A stretch of 6,714 nt of DNA from Methanocorpusculum sp. (GTDB lineage Archaea; Halobacteriota; Methanomicrobia; Methanomicrobiales; Methanocorpusculaceae). Of the stretch, positions 5,606 through 6,714 are shown piece after piece. A model generated the notes under the pieces. It worked only from the letters and a program-made list of their open reading frames with translations. It was not told where the DNA came from and did not search any database. The stretch is from positions 1 to 6,714 of the forward strand of contig DALTWF010000052.1 in assembly GCA_029987235.1 (NCBI GenBank), read 5' to 3'. How positions within the stretch are numbered: the stretch's first letter is position 1; every line of letters begins with the position of its first letter. A program made the position numbers and the translations under genes.

Positions 5606-6459
5606 GGCTGCCTCAGAATTGCGACCAGATCGCCTTTTTTCGCATCGACCATGCGGGCGACGGCATGACATTTTATCATCATAAGAAACGCGGTTGGTAT
5701 ATCTATATCATACTCGGTCAGACTTTCGTAGTTTGCTAAGCCTTTGGCGATGATAAGGGTCGCATTTTTCACTGCGTCCGCGGTTTGCACCGGGAAAAAT
5801 TGCGGATGGGTTCCGAGCTGCGCGCCGCCACCGCCGTGACAGACTTTATCGCAGGAATCGGCAAGGCGGATTTCTGCGGCTTCTTTCTGCGTCACATCGT
5901 TTAACATCGGCTGGTCTTTGACAACTACCGTTACGTGAGCACCCGCGGCTTTCAGCGCTTCACAGAATTTCTTGTCAAACATGACTTCCCCGCAGTTGTC
6001 CGTAAAATAAACCACCCGTTTTGCAAGAGGCAGAAATTTAGCCGAATCGTCGATTGCAAGCTCTTTTGCAAACATATCCCTGAAAAAGCGCGTGAAATCC
6101 TCTGCCACGTTGTGCCCTGTAACGCCGTAATCCATCGCATTTCCGATAATTGCTGCTTTCATCCAGTCATGCAGACTGTGCATTTCAGGCTTAACTGCCT
6201 CGACAATAGATTCTGCGCGGATGTTGTCACGGCGTTTTATCTCAATATACGGGTCAGCGCATCCGATTTCCGCGTAGTTCCTGCGGTGCATTGCACCGGA
6301 AACAACAGCTGCTGCTGTTGATTTCTTTGATTCCTCTTCATAAACACGGTCGCAGATTTCCACAATCTCATCAATCCGCCGCGCATCTTTTACAATATAG
6401 CCGGACTGGTCGCGGATTTTATTTTTGAGGCAGTCTCTGCATTCAGGTGCGAGTTTCAT
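5602..6459 (-). CDS. DUF89 / ARMT1-like metal-dependent phosphatase
   Basis: This 285-aa protein belongs to the DUF89 family, cobalt- or manganese-dependent phosphatases proposed to remove damaged or surplus phosphometabolites. The archaeal and bacterial subfamily carries a CxxC pair, seen here as ECRDC (C7, C10). The metal-site motif is YFTDNCGEVMFD (about 151-162, with D154, N155 and E158). The lysine-bearing VVVKDQPMLNDVT (about 178-190), GGGGAQLG (about 209-216) and AKGLANYESL (about 238-247, the family KG-x2-NYE) follow. A KC pair is at 263-264. The substrate cannot be told from sequence. The start ATG at 6457-6459 has GGAG (6466-6469) six bases upstream; reading further up to a TTG at 6469-6471 would overlap that site. 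Only 22 nt separate it from the tRNA-Pro 3' end, and its stop overlaps the next gene. Confidence 0.93.
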   Translation of the reverse strand: MKLAPECRDCLKNKIRDQSGYIVKDARRIDEIVEICDRVYEEESKKSTAAAVVSGAMHRRNYAEIGCADPYIEIKRRDNIRAESIVEAVKPEMHSLHDWMKAAIIGNAMDYGVTGHNVAEDFTRFFRDMFAKELAIDDSAKFLPLAKRVVYFTDNCGEVMFDKKFCEALKAAGAHVTVVVKDQPMLNDVTQKEAAEIRLADSCDKVCHGGGGAQLGTHPQFFPVQTADAVKNATLIIAKGLANYESLTEYDIDIPTAFLMMIKCHAVARMVDAKKGDLVAILRQP

Positions 6460-6481
6460 GATAATCTCCAAAATAGTTTTA

Positions 6482-6554
6482 TGGGGCCGCCGCGATTTGA
6501 ACGCGAGTCAGAAGACCCCCAGTCTCCTAGGATTCCAGGCTACCCTACGGCCCC
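6482..6554 (-). tRNA. tRNA-Pro (anticodon GGG)
   Basis: The 73-nt minus-strand cloverleaf has acceptor GGGGCCG/CGGCCCC with discriminator A and anticodon stem GGAGA/TCTTC around loop CTGGGGG, giving anticodon GGG. It has a 4-nt variable loop TGAC and T arm TCGCG/CGCGG around TTCAAAT. The D arm GGGT AGCCTGG... is typical of archaeal tRNA-Pro. CCA is not encoded and there is no intron. GGG reads CCC and CCU codons. Its own promoter lies just upstream, and the DUF89 gene follows so closely that both are probably transcribed together. Confidence 0.95.
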
Positions 6555-6555
6555 G

Positions 6556-6592
6556 CTTTGTGCTAATTATATTAGTCGTATGATGGTATAAG
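6556..6592 (-). promoter_or_regulatory. tRNA-Pro promoter: TATA box and start region
   Basis: On the minus strand the TATA-like box CTTATACC (6585-6592) is followed after exactly 21 nt by GCACAAAG (6556-6563), the same layout as for tRNA-Lys. Transcription is predicted to start at the G at 6563, giving a 9-nt leader before the mature tRNA. Because there is no room for another promoter before the DUF89 gene, this promoter probably also drives the phosphatase and the 76-aa gene. Confidence 0.7.
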
Positions 6593-6714
6593 AGTTATTA
6601 TTGCAATCTCTGAAAGCAGATGTCACCACCTCCCGTTTCCATAGAGAATGATAAACAGTTATTGTAGTATCCTGAAATTAGTTCACAAATTTTTGGTATA
6701 AATACTCAGAATTT
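6593..6714. other. AT-rich end region with promoter-like and ribosome-binding-like sequences, no gene
   Basis: TATAAATA (6697-6704) is a good archaeal TATA box. In plus orientation it could serve a gene beyond the right edge; in minus orientation, TATTTATA, it would start a transcript near 6674 leading towards tRNA-Pro. On the minus strand GGGAGGTGGTGA (6623-6634) is a near-perfect ribosome binding site, but the only start nearby is a GTG that overlaps it closely and opens a 19-codon reading frame. I see no credible coding sequence. Confidence 0.4.

Noticed and set aside
5606..5671. N-terminal extension of the 76-aa protein
   Set aside because: It overlaps the DUF89 coding end by 22 codons without a ribosome binding site, while the internal ATG at 5603-5605 has GAGG five bases upstream and the common ATGA overlap.
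5935..6321. Plus-strand reading frame of 128 codons
   Set aside because: It is antisense to the DUF89 gene, whose conserved motifs occupy the other strand; no independent support.
6460..6471. TTG start adding four residues to the DUF89 protein
   Set aside because: The TTG overlaps the GGAG site that clearly serves the ATG at 6457-6459.
6567..6626. 19-codon minus-strand reading frame from GTG behind GGGAGG
   Set aside because: The start codon sits only two bases after the binding-like motif, too close for normal initiation, and the frame runs into the tRNA-Pro promoter.
1..6714. CRISPR array, insertion sequence, prophage or defence genes
   Set aside because: No regularly spaced repeats, transposase, integrase or terminal inverted repeats were seen. 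Neither tRNA gene has a visible duplicated 3' end that would mark an integration site.

Overview
The window reads as ordinary euryarchaeal chromosome. Three things point there: a split RNA polymerase B subunit (B'' and B' as separate genes), an archaeal-type clamp-loader small subunit, and tRNA genes without encoded CCA behind TATA-type promoters. The moderate base composition and the RpoB'/RpoB'' sequences fit a methanogen of the Methanomicrobiales, possibly close to Methanocorpusculum. That placement is inferred from memory of family sequences, not from a search.

Left part (1-3626, minus strand): the 5' end of the RNA polymerase operon, rpoH - rpoB2 (B'') - rpoB1 (B'), with gaps of 8 and 2 nt. 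rpoB1 leaves the window at its zinc-binding C-terminus, only a few codons before its expected end. Between rpoH and the next upstream gene, tRNA-Lys(UUU), lie 297 bp without a credible gene but with several inverted repeats, three of which compete for one partner strand.

Middle (3924-5071): tRNA-Lys (minus) and rfcS (plus) diverge from a 111-bp intergenic region. It holds the tRNA promoter, a perfect GGTTTT/AAAACC inverted repeat, and a TATA-like box placed so that the rfcS message could be leaderless.

Right part (5072-6714): rfcS converges on a minus-strand group across a 17-bp spacer that is only T6-C-A10. The minus-strand group, in transcription order, is tRNA-Pro(GGG), a DUF89/ARMT1-like metal-dependent phosphatase, an unrecognised 76-aa protein (ATGA overlap) and an 86-aa two-helix membrane protein. 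The tRNA-to-phosphatase gap of 22 nt is too short for its own promoter, so the tRNA and the mRNA are probably one primary transcript. The last 122 bp hold promoter-like and ribosome-binding-like sequence but no gene.

Most genes here are transcription, replication and tRNA housekeeping. I found no clear new multi-gene system. The best candidates for something undescribed are the tRNA-Pro/DUF89/76-aa/membrane-protein unit, the identical promoter and leader layout shared by the two tRNA genes, and the structured leader upstream of rpoH.
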